Positions 11,146-20,688 are shown, counted from the stretch's first letter. The stretch is 64,000 nucleotides of DNA from Flavobacterium anhuiense (GCF_900101855.1 NZ_FMVC01000004.1:62001-126000); one strand, 5' to 3'. Program-made: numbers and translations. Notes: a model not told the origin generated them from the sequence alone.

Positions 11146-12108
11146 ATGAAAAAAGTTATTATTACCACATTTGCAGCATTAATGCTGTTTGCTTGTCAAA
11201 ATGAACAATCTGATTCTGCTAATGCAGATGCGAGCGTTGCTTCAAGAAGAGGTTGTGCAACACAAGAAGTTTTAGAAGCTCAATTGAAAGCCGATCCAAC
11301 ATTGGCAATTAGAATGAATGAAATCGAAACTTTTACTGCACAACACGCAGGTTCAAATTTTACTGGCCGTTTGGTAAATGGTAAAATCGAAATTCCAGTT
11401 GTAGTGAATGTATTGTACAGAACTGCTGCACAAAACATTTCAGACGCACAAATTCAATCACAAATCGATGTTTTAAACAAAGATTTCAATGCTTTAAACT
11501 CAGACTACAATAATGTACCAGCATTATTTGCAGGAGTTAAAGCTAACATTGGAATTACTTTTGTTTTAGATCAAGTTATCAGAAAATCTACTACAAAAAC
11601 TTCTTGGGGAACAAATGACGCTATGAAAAAAACAGCTCAGGGCGGAATTGCTCCAACTTCTCCAACTACAAAATTAAACATGTGGTCATGTGCAATTGGT
11701 GGCGGAATCTTAGGCTATGCACAATTTCCTGGCGGTTCTTCTGCAACAGACGGAGTAGTAATTGACTCTCGTTATTTCGGATTATCTGGTTCTGCAAATG
11801 CACCATTTAACTTAGGAAGAACAGCTACACACGAAGTTGGTCACTGGATGAACTTACGTCACATTTGGGGAGACGCAACTTGCGGAAGCGATCTTGTTGC
11901 AGATACTCCTACTCATAACACAGCAAACTACGGAGTTCCTGCTTACCCACACTATAGCACTTGCTCTGGTACACCTGTAGAAATGACGATGAACTACATG
12001 GATTATGTAGATGACGCAGCTATGTACATGTTCTCAACAGGTCAGAAAAATAGAATTGCTGCTATTTTTACAACTGGAGGTGCTAGAGCTTCTTTTGCAC
12101 AACCATAA
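11146..12108 (+). CDS. M43-family zinc metalloprotease lipoprotein
   Basis: This 320-residue protein has a lipoprotein signal peptide with lipobox Cys17 (ALMLFAC). It contains the metzincin zinc motif HEVGHWMNLRH at 229-239 with the third ligand and following glycine (HIWGD). A Met-turn-like MNYMDYVDD lies near residue 283. This matches pappalysin/cytophagalysin-type M43 peptidases, which cleave extracellular proteins and are common in Bacteroidota. It probably sits on the cell surface or in the periplasm. It stands alone, with a strong terminator 20 bp downstream. There is no C-terminal type IX secretion tag, so lipoprotein export is the likely route. Confidence 0.9.
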   Translation: MKKVIITTFAALMLFACQNEQSDSANADASVASRRGCATQEVLEAQLKADPTLAIRMNEIETFTAQHAGSNFTGRLVNGKIEIPVVVNVLYRTAAQNISDAQIQSQIDVLNKDFNALNSDYNNVPALFAGVKANIGITFVLDQVIRKSTTKTSWGTNDAMKKTAQGGIAPTSPTTKLNMWSCAIGGGILGYAQFPGGSSATDGVVIDSRYFGLSGSANAPFNLGRTATHEVGHWMNLRHIWGDATCGSDLVADTPTHNTANYGVPAYPHYSTCSGTPVEMTMNYMDYVDDAAMYMFSTGQKNRIAAIFTTGGARASFAQP

Positions 12109-12127
12109 TAAAAAAAACTTAATTAAA

Positions 12128-12157
12128 GGCGAGATGATTTCATCTCGCCTTTTTTTG
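12128..12157 (+). terminator. Strong intrinsic terminator after M43 protease
   Basis: A perfect 10-bp GC-containing stem (12128-12137 with 12140-12149, arm GGCGAGATGA) is followed by seven T. It ends the M43 protease transcript. Confidence 0.9.
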
Positions 12158-12212
12158 TTTATGTCTAAATTTTAGAATGCTTTTTCCTATATTTATAGTC
12201 TAAATTTTAAAC

Positions 12213-13304
12213 ATGATCACATCAAAAACTATTTCAAACGGAATATTAAGAGCTTTAGCCACAATCTTAATAATTGGCATCGTTTTATATTTTTTATATG
12301 AAATCCAAACAGTAATCGTCTACTTATGCATTTCGCTAATATTGTGTTTAATTGCAAATCCGATGGTCTTGTTTTTAAAAAACAAATTAAAATTCAACAA
12401 TTCTTTGGCGGCCACAACTACAATTATCTTTTTCATTTTTTTAATTGTGGGCTTCATATTATTGTTTGTTCCTTTAATTATTTCTCAAGCAAATAATCTA
12501 GCACTTTTAGACACAGCGCATCTTCAGGCTAAATTTATGGAAACAGAAACCCATCTTGAAGAATACTTTAATATTCAGCATATTGACTTAAATAAAATTA
12601 TAAAAGATTCTAAAATTACATCATTCTTAGATTTCAGTTATTTCACTGGCTTTATAAATTCGATTATCAATTTTATGGCCGACATGGGAATGGGATTGGT
12701 ATCTGTATTTTTTATTACTTTCTTTTTCATTAAAGATCAGGAAATTTTTAAAGATCAAGCAAGAAGAATTCTTCCTGATTCAAATGAAGATAAAATTTTG
12801 AATTCAATAACAAAAATTAATCACTTATTAACCCGATATTTTATTGGTCTCTTGCTACAATTAATTGTCGTATTTATTCTTTATCTTGTTGTATTGCTAA
12901 TCTTCGGAAATAAAAATGCTTTCGTAATTGCCTTTTTATGTGCCATTCTAAACATAATTCCTTACTTAGGACCAATTATTGGAACAACTTTGGCTGCAAT
13001 TTTAACCATGATCAGCATGATTGGACAAGATTTTCAATCTGAAATCTTACCAAAAACTATTTATGTTGTTATAGGCTTTTTAGTAGTTCAAGCAATTGAC
13101 AATAACATCAGCCAGCCAATAATTTCGTCAAAAAGCGTAAATTCGCATCCGTTAGAAATATTCTTAGTCATATTAATCAGCGGTATTACATTTGGAATTG
13201 TCGGAATGATAATCGCAATTCCAGCATTTACAATGATTAAAGTAATATTAAAAGAATTTTTTCCAGACAATAAAATCGTCTCCGTATTAACCGAAAGAAT
13301 TTAG
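12213..13304 (+). CDS. AI-2E family transporter (PerM-like permease)
   Basis: This 363-residue polytopic protein has about eight membrane segments arranged as in the AI-2E exporter/PerM family: two N-terminal pairs, a soluble loop (about 105-140), then the C-terminal cluster with NIIPYLGPIIG near 248 and the DNNISQPIISSK motif near 295. Family members export small molecules such as autoinducer-2 or act as Na+/H+ antiporters. The substrate here is unknown. The methyltransferase gene starts 2 bp after the stop, which suggests cotranscription. Confidence 0.87.
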   Translation: MITSKTISNGILRALATILIIGIVLYFLYEIQTVIVYLCISLILCLIANPMVLFLKNKLKFNNSLAATTTIIFFIFLIVGFILLFVPLIISQANNLALLDTAHLQAKFMETETHLEEYFNIQHIDLNKIIKDSKITSFLDFSYFTGFINSIINFMADMGMGLVSVFFITFFFIKDQEIFKDQARRILPDSNEDKILNSITKINHLLTRYFIGLLLQLIVVFILYLVVLLIFGNKNAFVIAFLCAILNIIPYLGPIIGTTLAAILTMISMIGQDFQSEILPKTIYVVIGFLVVQAIDNNISQPIISSKSVNSHPLEIFLVILISGITFGIVGMIIAIPAFTMIKVILKEFFPDNKIVSVLTERI

Positions 13305-13306
13305 TT

Positions 13307-14488
13307 TTGAACAATCCTATTTTGCATCCAGAAATTCAAGAATATATAATTCAAAATACTGGTGCAGATATAACAAAATTGGCGCTGCAGAAAAATCCGT
13401 TTCCTGAAGTGGATTGGATTTTAATTTTAAATCAAATTGAAGCCCGAACAAAAGCAAAGGAAAAACTTCCTACTTGGTTTGCTACCGAAAACATTATTTA
13501 TCCAAGCAAGATTTCTGTAGAACAGACTTCTTCAGAAAAAACTGCATCTTACAAAGCTTCTTTAATAGCTGGAGAATCTCTTATTGATTTAACGGGTGGC
13601 TACGGTGTTGACGATTATTATTTTTCTAAGAAATTTAAATCGATAACACATTGCGAAATAAATGAAGAATTATCTGCAATTGTTTCAAACAATTTTAAAA
13701 AATTGCAAGTTGAAAATTGCGTTTTTCATGCTGGCGATTCGACTCATTTTTTAGAAGAAACCAATCAAAAATTTGACTGGATTTATATCGATCCTTCACG
13801 AAGAAATGACAGTAAAGGCAAGGTTTTTATGCTGAAAGACTGTCTGCCGAATGTTCCTGAATTGCTTGATTTCTATTTTCAAAAATCAGATTCGATTTTA
13901 ATCAAGACTGCTCCTTTACTGGATATTTCAGCAGGATTATCAGAATTAAAAAATGTAAAGAACATTCACATCATTGCTCTAGAAAACGAAGTTAAAGAAC
14001 TGCTTTTTGAAATTCACAAAGGATATACAGGCGAAATAACTTTAAAAACGTCCAATATCTTAAAAGAAAGAATAGAAACTTTTGAATTTGTTTTAGGAAG
14101 CGAAACAATATCGCATTCTTATGGTTTGCCTCAGCAATATCTCTACGAGCCCAATGCCGCTATCATGAAATCTGGCGGTTTTGATGAAGTTAGCTCAGCT
14201 TTTCAGATTAATAAACTGCATAAACATTCGCATTTATATACTTCAGACCATTTAATTGATTTTCCAGGAAGAAAATTTGAGGTTCAAAAAGTCATTTCGT
14301 ACAACAAAAACGAAATGAAAAATGAACTAGCCAATAAACAAGCAAATATCACTACTCGTAATTTTCCTGAGACTGTAGAAAACATTAGAAAAAAATGGAA
14401 AATAAAAAATGGAGGTAATTTGTATTGTTTTTTTACGACAGATGTAAAAGATAACAAAATAGTTTTAATTTGCACCAAAATAATCTAA
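13307..14488 (+). CDS. THUMP-like class I SAM-dependent methyltransferase
   Basis: This 393-residue protein has SAM motif I LIDLTGGYGVDDYYF near residues 93-107, an acidic motif II (HCEINEEL), and a DPSRR motif IV at WIYIDPSRRND. The C-terminal region resembles the THUMP-like domain of Bacteroidota proteins, suggesting an RNA or nucleotide-linked substrate. The start is a TTG 2 bp after the permease stop. No ATG occurs before the conserved N-terminal region. It probably lies in one transcript with the permease and the following exported protein. The substrate is unknown. Confidence 0.8.
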   Translation: MNNPILHPEIQEYIIQNTGADITKLALQKNPFPEVDWILILNQIEARTKAKEKLPTWFATENIIYPSKISVEQTSSEKTASYKASLIAGESLIDLTGGYGVDDYYFSKKFKSITHCEINEELSAIVSNNFKKLQVENCVFHAGDSTHFLEETNQKFDWIYIDPSRRNDSKGKVFMLKDCLPNVPELLDFYFQKSDSILIKTAPLLDISAGLSELKNVKNIHIIALENEVKELLFEIHKGYTGEITLKTSNILKERIETFEFVLGSETISHSYGLPQQYLYEPNAAIMKSGGFDEVSSAFQINKLHKHSHLYTSDHLIDFPGRKFEVQKVISYNKNEMKNELANKQANITTRNFPETVENIRKKWKIKNGGNLYCFFTTDVKDNKIVLICTKII

Positions 14489-14492
14489 CACA

Positions 14493-15059
14493 ATGAAACA
14501 ATTAATTACACTAACTCTTTTCTTATTAACCTTTACCGCATTTGCCCAAAAACCATGTGAATATAGTGTCAATGTAAATGATTCTATCGGATCTTATAAA
14601 GTAACAAATGAATATTTAATGAGTGAAAAATATTTTGGCGGAAGCTTTAATTATATTTTCTTCTCTTTAGCACAAACTGATGGTTTGCCTACATTAAACC
14701 TTCAATCTATCCAAAAAAGCAAAGATTTTATTAAGGCAAATTGTTTTGATAAAAACTCGAAAATATTCTTGCAATTAGAAAACGGAAAAATTGTAACTCT
14801 AATGCACATTAATCAAGAAAACTGTGGCACACTTGTTCGTGATGACAAAGGTTTTGACAACCGAATCAATACTGGGATTTTTATGTTTATGAAAGACAAT
14901 TATGAAGAGTTAAAAAAATCTCCAATTTCAATAATGCGAATTAAATATCTTACGAATACCGAAGATTATATCGTAAAACGAGAACTTACTTCGGAACTAA
15001 CTGGAAAAGTGACTAATCCGAATACTTATTTTATGGACAATATCAGGTGCGTCGAGTAA
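14493..15059 (+). CDS. Exported hypothetical protein
   Basis: I do not recognise a named domain in this 188-residue protein. The first 18 residues (MKQLITLTLFLLTFTAFA) form a signal peptide cleaved before QKPC. The mature protein is soluble, mixed alpha/beta in character, with cysteines at the mature N-terminus (PCEYS), in KANCFD, in QENCGTL and at the C-terminus (IRCVE), so disulfides are possible. It starts 4 bp after the methyltransferase and converges on the VanX-type dipeptidase 3 bp away, leaving no room for a separate terminator. Confidence 0.75.
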   Translation: MKQLITLTLFLLTFTAFAQKPCEYSVNVNDSIGSYKVTNEYLMSEKYFGGSFNYIFFSLAQTDGLPTLNLQSIQKSKDFIKANCFDKNSKIFLQLENGKIVTLMHINQENCGTLVRDDKGFDNRINTGIFMFMKDNYEELKKSPISIMRIKYLTNTEDYIVKRELTSELTGKVTNPNTYFMDNIRCVE

Positions 15060-15062
15060 TTT

Positions 15063-15710
15063 TTAATCGCATTTCCATTTCTGATTGGATACTTTATCTT
15101 TTAAACCTGTTTTTAAATTATAATGCCACCACTCAGAATCAAAAGAGTTGAAACCATTTTTAATCATGGTCTTTTTTAAATAAGCTCTATTAGAAAGAAT
15201 TTCTTTTGAAAGCTGTTTAAAATTATGACTCGCCATAATTCCAAAAAAATCAAAAGAAGTTCCCATATCGACTTCTTTTCCTGTTATATCTACTAAAGAA
15301 ATGTCTACGGCTCCTCCTCTGTTATGAATGGAGCCTTTTTTTGGATCTGCCACATAAATAGGATCCGATACAATCTCCCACATTTTTTTCTGAATATCTA
15401 AAGGCCTATAACAATCATATAATTTGATTCTGTAGCCTTTCTTCAAAAAATCCTTATTGGCCGCAATTAAGGCTTTTACAGTTTTTAAACGAAGCATGCA
15501 TTCAGCGCAATCATAAACTTTAGTTTTTAAGAAATTATCATCTGTGGCATATTTCATATCATAAACAAAATCATTGCTATAATCTCTTAGATTTACAAAC
15601 GAAGTATCAGAAATCTTAACTTCTGCAGGAGAAGTGTAAACTTCATTCTGAGCTTGTAAAAAACCTATTCCTAAAAGAAAAAAGACTAAAATTTTGAAAG
15701 TATGATTCAT
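15063..15710 (-). CDS. D-Ala-D-Ala dipeptidase, VanX/DdpX type (M15 family)
   Basis: This 215-residue M15D peptidase has an N-terminal signal peptide (IGFLQAQ). Zinc and catalytic motifs are visible: SIHNRGGAVDISLVD with the zinc His and Asp near residues 128-140, and SEWWHYNL near 192-199 giving the catalytic Glu and third zinc His. YDCYRPLDIQ near 100 carries the conserved Arg. It should cleave D-alanyl-D-alanine in the periplasm, for cell-wall recycling rather than vancomycin resistance, since no vanA/vanH genes are nearby. The gene converges with the exported hypothetical. Confidence 0.9.
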   Translation of the reverse strand: MNHTFKILVFFLLGIGFLQAQNEVYTSPAEVKISDTSFVNLRDYSNDFVYDMKYATDDNFLKTKVYDCAECMLRLKTVKALIAANKDFLKKGYRIKLYDCYRPLDIQKKMWEIVSDPIYVADPKKGSIHNRGGAVDISLVDITGKEVDMGTSFDFFGIMASHNFKQLSKEILSNRAYLKKTMIKNGFNSFDSEWWHYNLKTGLKDKVSNQKWKCD

Positions 15711-15915
15711 TGTAAGACAATTTTAAAAATTGAAGTTAAACAAAAAATCTTAAAAATTGGTTCTTATGATAATATCTTAAATTTTTAAGTTTATTTTTTT
15801 CAATTCAAAACCCGTCATACATTACTTCAAAACAAACATTATTTTTAATATCTTTATGAAAATTAGACCATTACAACTTTGCAACTAAAATATTCATTCT
15901 AAAATCAGTTATATT

Positions 15916-16437
15916 ATGAATTATAGAACCAAATACATTTCAATAGTTATTGCTAGCAGTTTAATCTTGTTTTCATGCAAAAAAGACATTGCAAAAGAAG
16001 TTCCTAGAACAGATTCCACGTCTCTAAAAACTGAGACCTTAAAGACAGACAGCACTACTATAAATCCGAACGATACTTTATATAATTTAGTAGATAAAAG
16101 TGTCGTTGGAACACAGTTTTTAACTAAAAGCAGTTTGGCTCCGAGATTAAAAAAATTGTTAGGATCTGATTACGATCAAATGGTAAAAAACTGGAATACC
16201 GAGACCCCTTTTGAAAAACAAGATAATATACTCCATGCTTGGGGTTGTAAGCAGCACGATTGTGGCACCTATTCTTATGATTTATACATTGACGTTAAAA
16301 ACAATAAAATCAACGTCTATAAATTTTCAGAATCAAAACTGACCATTTTTAAAGAAGATAATTTTGAGATTGAAATAAATGGTAACTTCTTGAAAGATCT
16401 AAATATCAAAAAAGAGAATACAGAACTTAAAAAATAA
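15916..16437 (+). CDS. Small hypothetical lipoprotein
   Basis: This 173-residue protein has a lipoprotein signal ending in LILFSCKKD, with the acylated Cys at residue 21. A Thr/Ser/Lys-rich linker (about 30-55) tethers a compact C-terminal part containing WGCKQHDCGTYSYDLYIDV, a motif resembling small Bacteroidota lysozyme-inhibitor-like folds. That resemblance is weak. It is monocistronic, with a terminator just downstream. Confidence 0.7.
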   Translation: MNYRTKYISIVIASSLILFSCKKDIAKEVPRTDSTSLKTETLKTDSTTINPNDTLYNLVDKSVVGTQFLTKSSLAPRLKKLLGSDYDQMVKNWNTETPFEKQDNILHAWGCKQHDCGTYSYDLYIDVKNNKINVYKFSESKLTIFKEDNFEIEINGNFLKDLNIKKENTELKK

Positions 16438-16450
16438 TTACGATCATAAA

Positions 16451-16479
16451 AAAAGCGGCTTAAAAACCGCTTTTTTTTT
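16451..16479. terminator. Bidirectional terminator
   Basis: The stem AAAAGCGG (from 16451) pairs with CCGCTTTT (to 16474), with A-tract upstream and T-tract downstream, so it can act on both strands. It sits between the convergent lipoprotein and desaturase genes. Confidence 0.85.
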
Positions 16480-16496
16480 ATTAAATATTTTGAAAA

Positions 16497-17600
16497 CTAT
16501 ATTTCTCCCGTAACTAAAATATTCTCTTTTACACCTTTGTTTTTGAGCATTCTAAAATGAGATCGAACAGCATGATAAAATGGATATGATGTGTAAGGCA
16601 GACCGTATTCCTCTGCATAACGTCTTATAATTGGCGTAATATAAGGATAATAGGTATGTCCAACTGCAGGAAAAAGATGATGCGCTACATGGTGTGTAAA
16701 CCCGCCATAAAGAAAATTAGCCAATTTGCTTTCTGTACTAAAATCTTTAGTCACAATCATTTGGTGCATTACCCAAGTATCGGAAAGATTTCCGTCTTCA
16801 TCCGCATGCGGAAAATGAGCATCTTCGTCAACGTGAGTTGAAACCAATGCCACTACGCCAAGCGCACTACCACATAAATGCATTGACAGCCACGCAAAAA
16901 GCACCATATACCAAGGCTGGCTTAACAACATCATCGGGATAAAAAGCAAATAAACAAGATTGATGATCTTAGCGGCAAACAGTCTATACACTTCTTGCCT
17001 CGGAATTTTATCTACTACTTTCTTTACATAATTATCCTTAGTTCCAAAGAAATCTTTAAAGTCTCTAATATAAAGCCAATTGAGGCTGTAAAAAGGATAA
17101 ATAAACCACATGTAAATGTGCTGATACTTATGATAATTAAACAGCGGACTATTTGGAAATATTCTAATAATATCGCTCTGTTTGATATCTACGTCCCAAT
17201 CTGGTACGTTTGGATACGCATGATGCAGACTTATATGGCGTCGCATCCAAAGCCAGTGATTACTCCCGAAGAGTTCTAATACATATAAAAACCATTCATT
17301 ATGCTTTGGCTTTTTAAACAAAGCTCCATGTGCAGCATCATGAAAAGCATTTATAAACAAAACGATCATTGTAATTCCAGACAAAATGTAAAAAAGAAAT
17401 AAAAAAGGTGTCTGGTTTCCGAAAATTAAAATACAGGCGTAGAACAAAAAAAATACTGCCAGAAGCCCTAAAGACTTCACAACGTTTAATACATACAAAG
17501 ACGAGTTTTTTAAGACCGTTTCATTCACTTCTAAACGCATCTTTTTAAAAAAATCATCTGCTCCTGGTTTAACATAAACCGGTCGTTTTAATTTTTCCAT
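16497..17600 (-). CDS. Membrane fatty acid desaturase (acyl-CoA/acyl-lipid type)
   Basis: This 367-residue integral membrane di-iron desaturase has three histidine boxes: HDAAHGA near 87, HISLHHAYP near 121 and HHVAHHLFP near 307. Four or more hydrophobic helices lie around residues 40-85 and 205-250. The pattern matches the linoleoyl-CoA (delta-6) or front-end desaturase family of Bacteroidota, but without the fused cytochrome b5 domain. It introduces a double bond in membrane fatty acids using O2 and an external electron donor. The regiospecificity cannot be read from sequence. It is monocistronic. Confidence 0.9.
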   Translation of the reverse strand: MEKLKRPVYVKPGADDFFKKMRLEVNETVLKNSSLYVLNVVKSLGLLAVFFLFYACILIFGNQTPFLFLFYILSGITMIVLFINAFHDAAHGALFKKPKHNEWFLYVLELFGSNHWLWMRRHISLHHAYPNVPDWDVDIKQSDIIRIFPNSPLFNYHKYQHIYMWFIYPFYSLNWLYIRDFKDFFGTKDNYVKKVVDKIPRQEVYRLFAAKIINLVYLLFIPMMLLSQPWYMVLFAWLSMHLCGSALGVVALVSTHVDEDAHFPHADEDGNLSDTWVMHQMIVTKDFSTESKLANFLYGGFTHHVAHHLFPAVGHTYYPYITPIIRRYAEEYGLPYTSYPFYHAVRSHFRMLKNKGVKENILVTGEI

Positions 17601-17770
17601 ATTGGTTACTGCTAGAAATTGTTAATCAAATTTAGTAAAAAAAAACTTAAACTGTAAGCGTAGATTTAAATAAAAAAGGGGTATTTTAAACAAAAAAACC
17701 ACTCAAAAAGAGCGGTTTAATTAATACTGTGACATTTTAAATTGTTAGATACTTTTTGGAAAACATTCTA

Positions 17771-18094
17771 TCATTCCTCAAACTTTTTGTCTGCCAGACG
17801 AAGGCGAATATTATGAATACGACCTTCAATTTCTTGTAAGTCATTCAAGATATTCTGCTTCTCGTACACTGGCCCAACTTCATTAACCTTATTTTGCTCA
17901 TCGGCAAAAAGATCATTCAAATCCACATCTGGAAAATTTTTACTTAAGCTAATAATAAACTCAGAACCTATACTAGCTGTTCCGTGCAAATATCTTCCAA
18001 TCATTGCAGGGCTAAATCCTAAAATTGCCCCTACTTCCTTTTGCTTTAATCCTTTATCCTTAAAGAATTTACTTAGTTTCTCGTGATACATCAT
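17771..18094 (-). CDS. XRE-family helix-turn-helix regulator
   Basis: This is a 107-residue protein, or 106 if the second Met is used. The N-terminal HTH (KGLKQKEVGAILGFSPAMIGRYLHG, about residues 14-38, shown here in part as QKEVGAILGFSPAMIGRYL) is followed by a C-terminal coiled coil (DLQEIEGRIHNIRLRLADKK) that probably mediates dimerisation. It is divergent from two small genes of unknown function across a 122-bp AT-rich gap holding a palindrome. This arrangement resembles small phage or plasmid-type control modules, but no phage genes are present. Confidence 0.85.
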   Translation of the reverse strand: MMYHEKLSKFFKDKGLKQKEVGAILGFSPAMIGRYLHGTASIGSEFIISLSKNFPDVDLNDLFADEQNKVNEVGPVYEKQNILNDLQEIEGRIHNIRLRLADKKFEE

Positions 18095-18143
18095 TATTAA
18101 AATTCAAACAAAATATAGCTATAATATATTTTTTAACATAAAA

Positions 18144-18170
18144 AAGAATAAATAATATAATATTATTCTT
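18144..18170. promoter_or_regulatory. Palindromic operator candidate
   Basis: Perfect 8-bp inverted arms, AAGAATAA (18144-18151) and TTATTCTT (18163-18170), are separated by an 11-bp AT-only core. The site lies between the divergent XRE gene and the small gene at 18217, where a dimeric HTH repressor would bind. This is inference from symmetry and position. Confidence 0.4.
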
Positions 18171-18216
18171 ACATTTACACGTAATAAAATACATACAAAT
18201 AATTATTAGCAAATAT

Positions 18217-18492
18217 ATGTCAAAATTAATCAATAATAGCAATTTTAAAGAAGATAATTCTCACAATAAAAAAGCTTATGAATTTATAGATAAGCATTTA
18301 CCCGTTACGTATGTGGATCTTACAATTGCTTGTATCGTAAAAAAAGGGCAGCCTGCTCCAAGTAAATCATTAATTCGAAACGTCAGAAATAAAACCATAC
18401 TCAGAAACGACATTTTGCTTGCATTAGTAGAAGTTGCAAACGAGAATAAACTTGCAATAGAAAAAATAAAACTTTTAACCTCGCAATCTTAA
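18217..18492 (+). CDS. Small hypothetical protein, divergent from XRE regulator
   Basis: I do not recognise this 91-residue protein. It has a polar N-terminus (about 1-20) and then a predicted helical body, KAYEFIDKHLPVTYVDL, followed by a basic stretch PSKSLIRNVRNKT and a leucine-rich C-terminal helix. The basic helix near residues 51-62 could suit DNA or protein contacts. It is separated by 34 bp from the next small gene. Both are probably controlled by the divergent XRE protein. Confidence 0.55.
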   Translation: MSKLINNSNFKEDNSHNKKAYEFIDKHLPVTYVDLTIACIVKKGQPAPSKSLIRNVRNKTILRNDILLALVEVANENKLAIEKIKLLTSQS

Positions 18493-18526
18493 AAACATAC
18501 TACAACCATTTCAACCAAAGCCATTT

Positions 18527-18730
18527 ATGACAACTCATCATAACAACCAAAAAGAAAATAACCTTTCCGAATCTTTTCAAAACCAATTTAAGATCTCGTC
18601 CTCAAACGAAAACAATTTAGAAAACATTCCAAATTTATACGGAATGAGCCTCGAACAGTATATAGAAGGTCTTGAAATTCATTCTAGATGCTTTAATCAA
18701 ATGGAAAATGTGAAAAGGATAATGAATTAA
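18527..18730 (+). CDS. Small hypothetical protein
   Basis: This 67-residue, Asn/Gln/Ser-rich protein has no recognised domain. The N-terminal 35 residues look disordered. The last 30 (YGMSLEQYIEGLEIHSRCFN) could form one helix. It follows the 91-residue gene closely on the same strand. It could be a real partner of that gene or a chance ORF. The AT-rich composition makes it hard to decide. Confidence 0.4.
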   Translation: MTTHHNNQKENNLSESFQNQFKISSSNENNLENIPNLYGMSLEQYIEGLEIHSRCFNQMENVKRIMN

Positions 18731-18918
18731 AAAAGTCCTAATCATTTCATAAAAATCACATCAAATACACATCATAGGTTTTCCAAATACAGCATAAACC
18801 CTTATAAAACTTGTTTGTATAGCAAATTTTCTATTTTAAGCCTTAAACTATTCGTCTAAGAAAAAATGGCCCTTTTTTGTAATTTGCTCTTTCTACAAGC
18901 GAAAAAAAATAAAAAACC

Positions 18919-20688
18919 ATGCTAAAATTTAGAAAACAACTAAGATGCATCTTAATAGTTTTGCTCTTTTCTATTTCAGCTTATAGCAAAACTATCATCC
19001 ATGTAAATCAAGTTGGCTTTGATCCAAAAAGTCCAAAAATTGCTATTATTGAACATCAAAGCAATCTTTTGAATTCAACTTTTGACATTATAGATGCTGA
19101 TTCTGGAAAAACAGTTTTCACGTCTAAAATTGGAAAGGCAGAAAGTGTCGACGACTGGAAACTGGGTAACTTTTATTACAAAGCCGATTTTTCTTCTCTT
19201 CAAAAACCAGGGAACTACAAAGTATCATTTAAAATTACAGATCAAATTTATACTTCAGCCCGCTTTTCAATTGAAGAAGACATATTAGCAAAACGAACCA
19301 TTTCTTCTATTGTACACTATTATAACAAACAAAGAGCCAACACTCCCGAAGAACTGGAAGCTGACAAAAACATGTTATTGTTTGGAAGCACAAAAAAAGT
19401 AGATGTTCACGGCGGATGGTGCGATGCATCTGGAGATGTGAGCAAGTATTTTTCGCATTTAGCCTACGCTAATTTTGTATCTCCGCAACAGACCCCTTTG
19501 GTAACTTGGTCACTTATAAACACATCCGAAAGCATTTCAAAAAAGCTCGTACATTGGAAAATAAAAGATTCTCTCGATAACGAAGCCATTTGGGGAGCCG
19601 ATTATATGATGCGCTGTCTTTCTGATGAAGATTATTTTTATATGATAGTATTTAGCTATTTTGACAAAAACCCTGCAGCAAGAAGAATTGTTGGATTAAA
19701 AGCCAATAGCGTTACTACTGACGAATATCAATCTGCTTTTCGCGAAGGCGCTGGAATGGCAATCGCGTCACTTGCCAGAATTTCAAAATGGAATAAAAAC
19801 GGTGATTTCACTTCAAAACAATATCTAGACGGAGCGAAAAGAGCTTATGCACACCTTTTAATTAATAATACGAAATATGATGATGACGGAAAAGAAAACA
19901 TCATAGATGATTATTGTGCTTTGATGGCAACCACAGAATTATGGATAGCCACGAATGAAAATTTTTATAAAGACGAAGCCAGAAAATGGGCTCATAAACT
20001 TGAAAACCGAATGACAGACAAAGGTTGGTTTAGAAGTAATGATGCAAATCGTCCGTTTTGGCATGCAGCCGATGCTGGTTTACCTATTGTGGCACTAACC
20101 AGATATCTGAAAAAAGAATCTGACAGTAAAGAAAGAATTGCGGCAGAAAATGTTATCAAAAAAGCTTTGGAATACAATTTAGCCGTTAGCAACAATGTCA
20201 CTAATCCATTTGGTTACGCTAGGCAAAGTTTTTTATATAATGATAAAATTCAAGACGGATTTTTTATTCCGCATGATAATGAAACTGGCTGGTGGTGGCA
20301 AGGCGAAAATGCAAGATTGGCTTCATTGGCTACAGCAGCGATAGAAGGCGGAAAAAGCATTTCACTACAAAAAAACAACACCACAAAAAAATCGCTAGAT
20401 TTATATGCGTCACAGCAACTATCATGGATTTTAGGTTGCAATCCGTATTCTATGTGTTTTTTGTACAAATTTGGCGAGAACAATGTTCCTTATATGCACT
20501 CTAATTACGGTCACGGATCTGAAAAAGGCGGTATTTCTAACGGTATTACGGGGAAAGATGGAAATGGAGACGGTTCTGGAATCGATTTCAAAATGGAAGA
20601 CAAAGGCAATGAATGGCGCTGGACCGAACAATGGATTCCGCATTCAGCATGGTTTTTACAGGCAATAACTGCAATTGTTGAACCGTAA
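18919..20688 (+). CDS. Glycoside hydrolase family 9 enzyme with N-terminal Ig-like domain
   Basis: This 589-residue exported enzyme has a signal peptide (about 1-23). An N-terminal cellulase Ig-like domain (about 24-105, starting IIHVNQVGFDPKSPK) is followed by an (alpha/alpha)6 GH9 domain. The nucleophile-water Asp region is GGWCDASGDVSKY near 165-177, a variant of the usual GGWYDAGD. The substrate-cleft motif NETGWWWQGENARL is near 454, and the putative general-acid Glu lies in GNEWRWTEQW near 560. GH9 enzymes hydrolyse beta-1,4-glucans, and some are exo-glucosaminidases. The Cys and extra Ser in the motif, and the HDNETGWWW signature, point away from a classic endoglucanase. Substrate is open. 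A ThuA-domain gene follows 27 bp later. Confidence 0.85.
   Translation: MLKFRKQLRCILIVLLFSISAYSKTIIHVNQVGFDPKSPKIAIIEHQSNLLNSTFDIIDADSGKTVFTSKIGKAESVDDWKLGNFYYKADFSSLQKPGNYKVSFKITDQIYTSARFSIEEDILAKRTISSIVHYYNKQRANTPEELEADKNMLLFGSTKKVDVHGGWCDASGDVSKYFSHLAYANFVSPQQTPLVTWSLINTSESISKKLVHWKIKDSLDNEAIWGADYMMRCLSDEDYFYMIVFSYFDKNPAARRIVGLKANSVTTDEYQSAFREGAGMAIASLARISKWNKNGDFTSKQYLDGAKRAYAHLLINNTKYDDDGKENIIDDYCALMATTELWIATNENFYKDEARKWAHKLENRMTDKGWFRSNDANRPFWHAADAGLPIVALTRYLKKESDSKERIAAENVIKKALEYNLAVSNNVTNPFGYARQSFLYNDKIQDGFFIPHDNETGWWWQGENARLASLATAAIEGGKSISLQKNNTTKKSLDLYASQQLSWILGCNPYSMCFLYKFGENNVPYMHSNYGHGSEKGGISNGITGKDGNGDGSGIDFKMEDKGNEWRWTEQWIPHSAWFLQAITAIVEP

Noticed and set aside
15063..15710. 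Vancomycin resistance interpretation of the VanX-like dipeptidase
   Set aside because: No vanH, vanA or vanRS partners are present. The family also serves peptidoglycan recycling in Gram-negatives.
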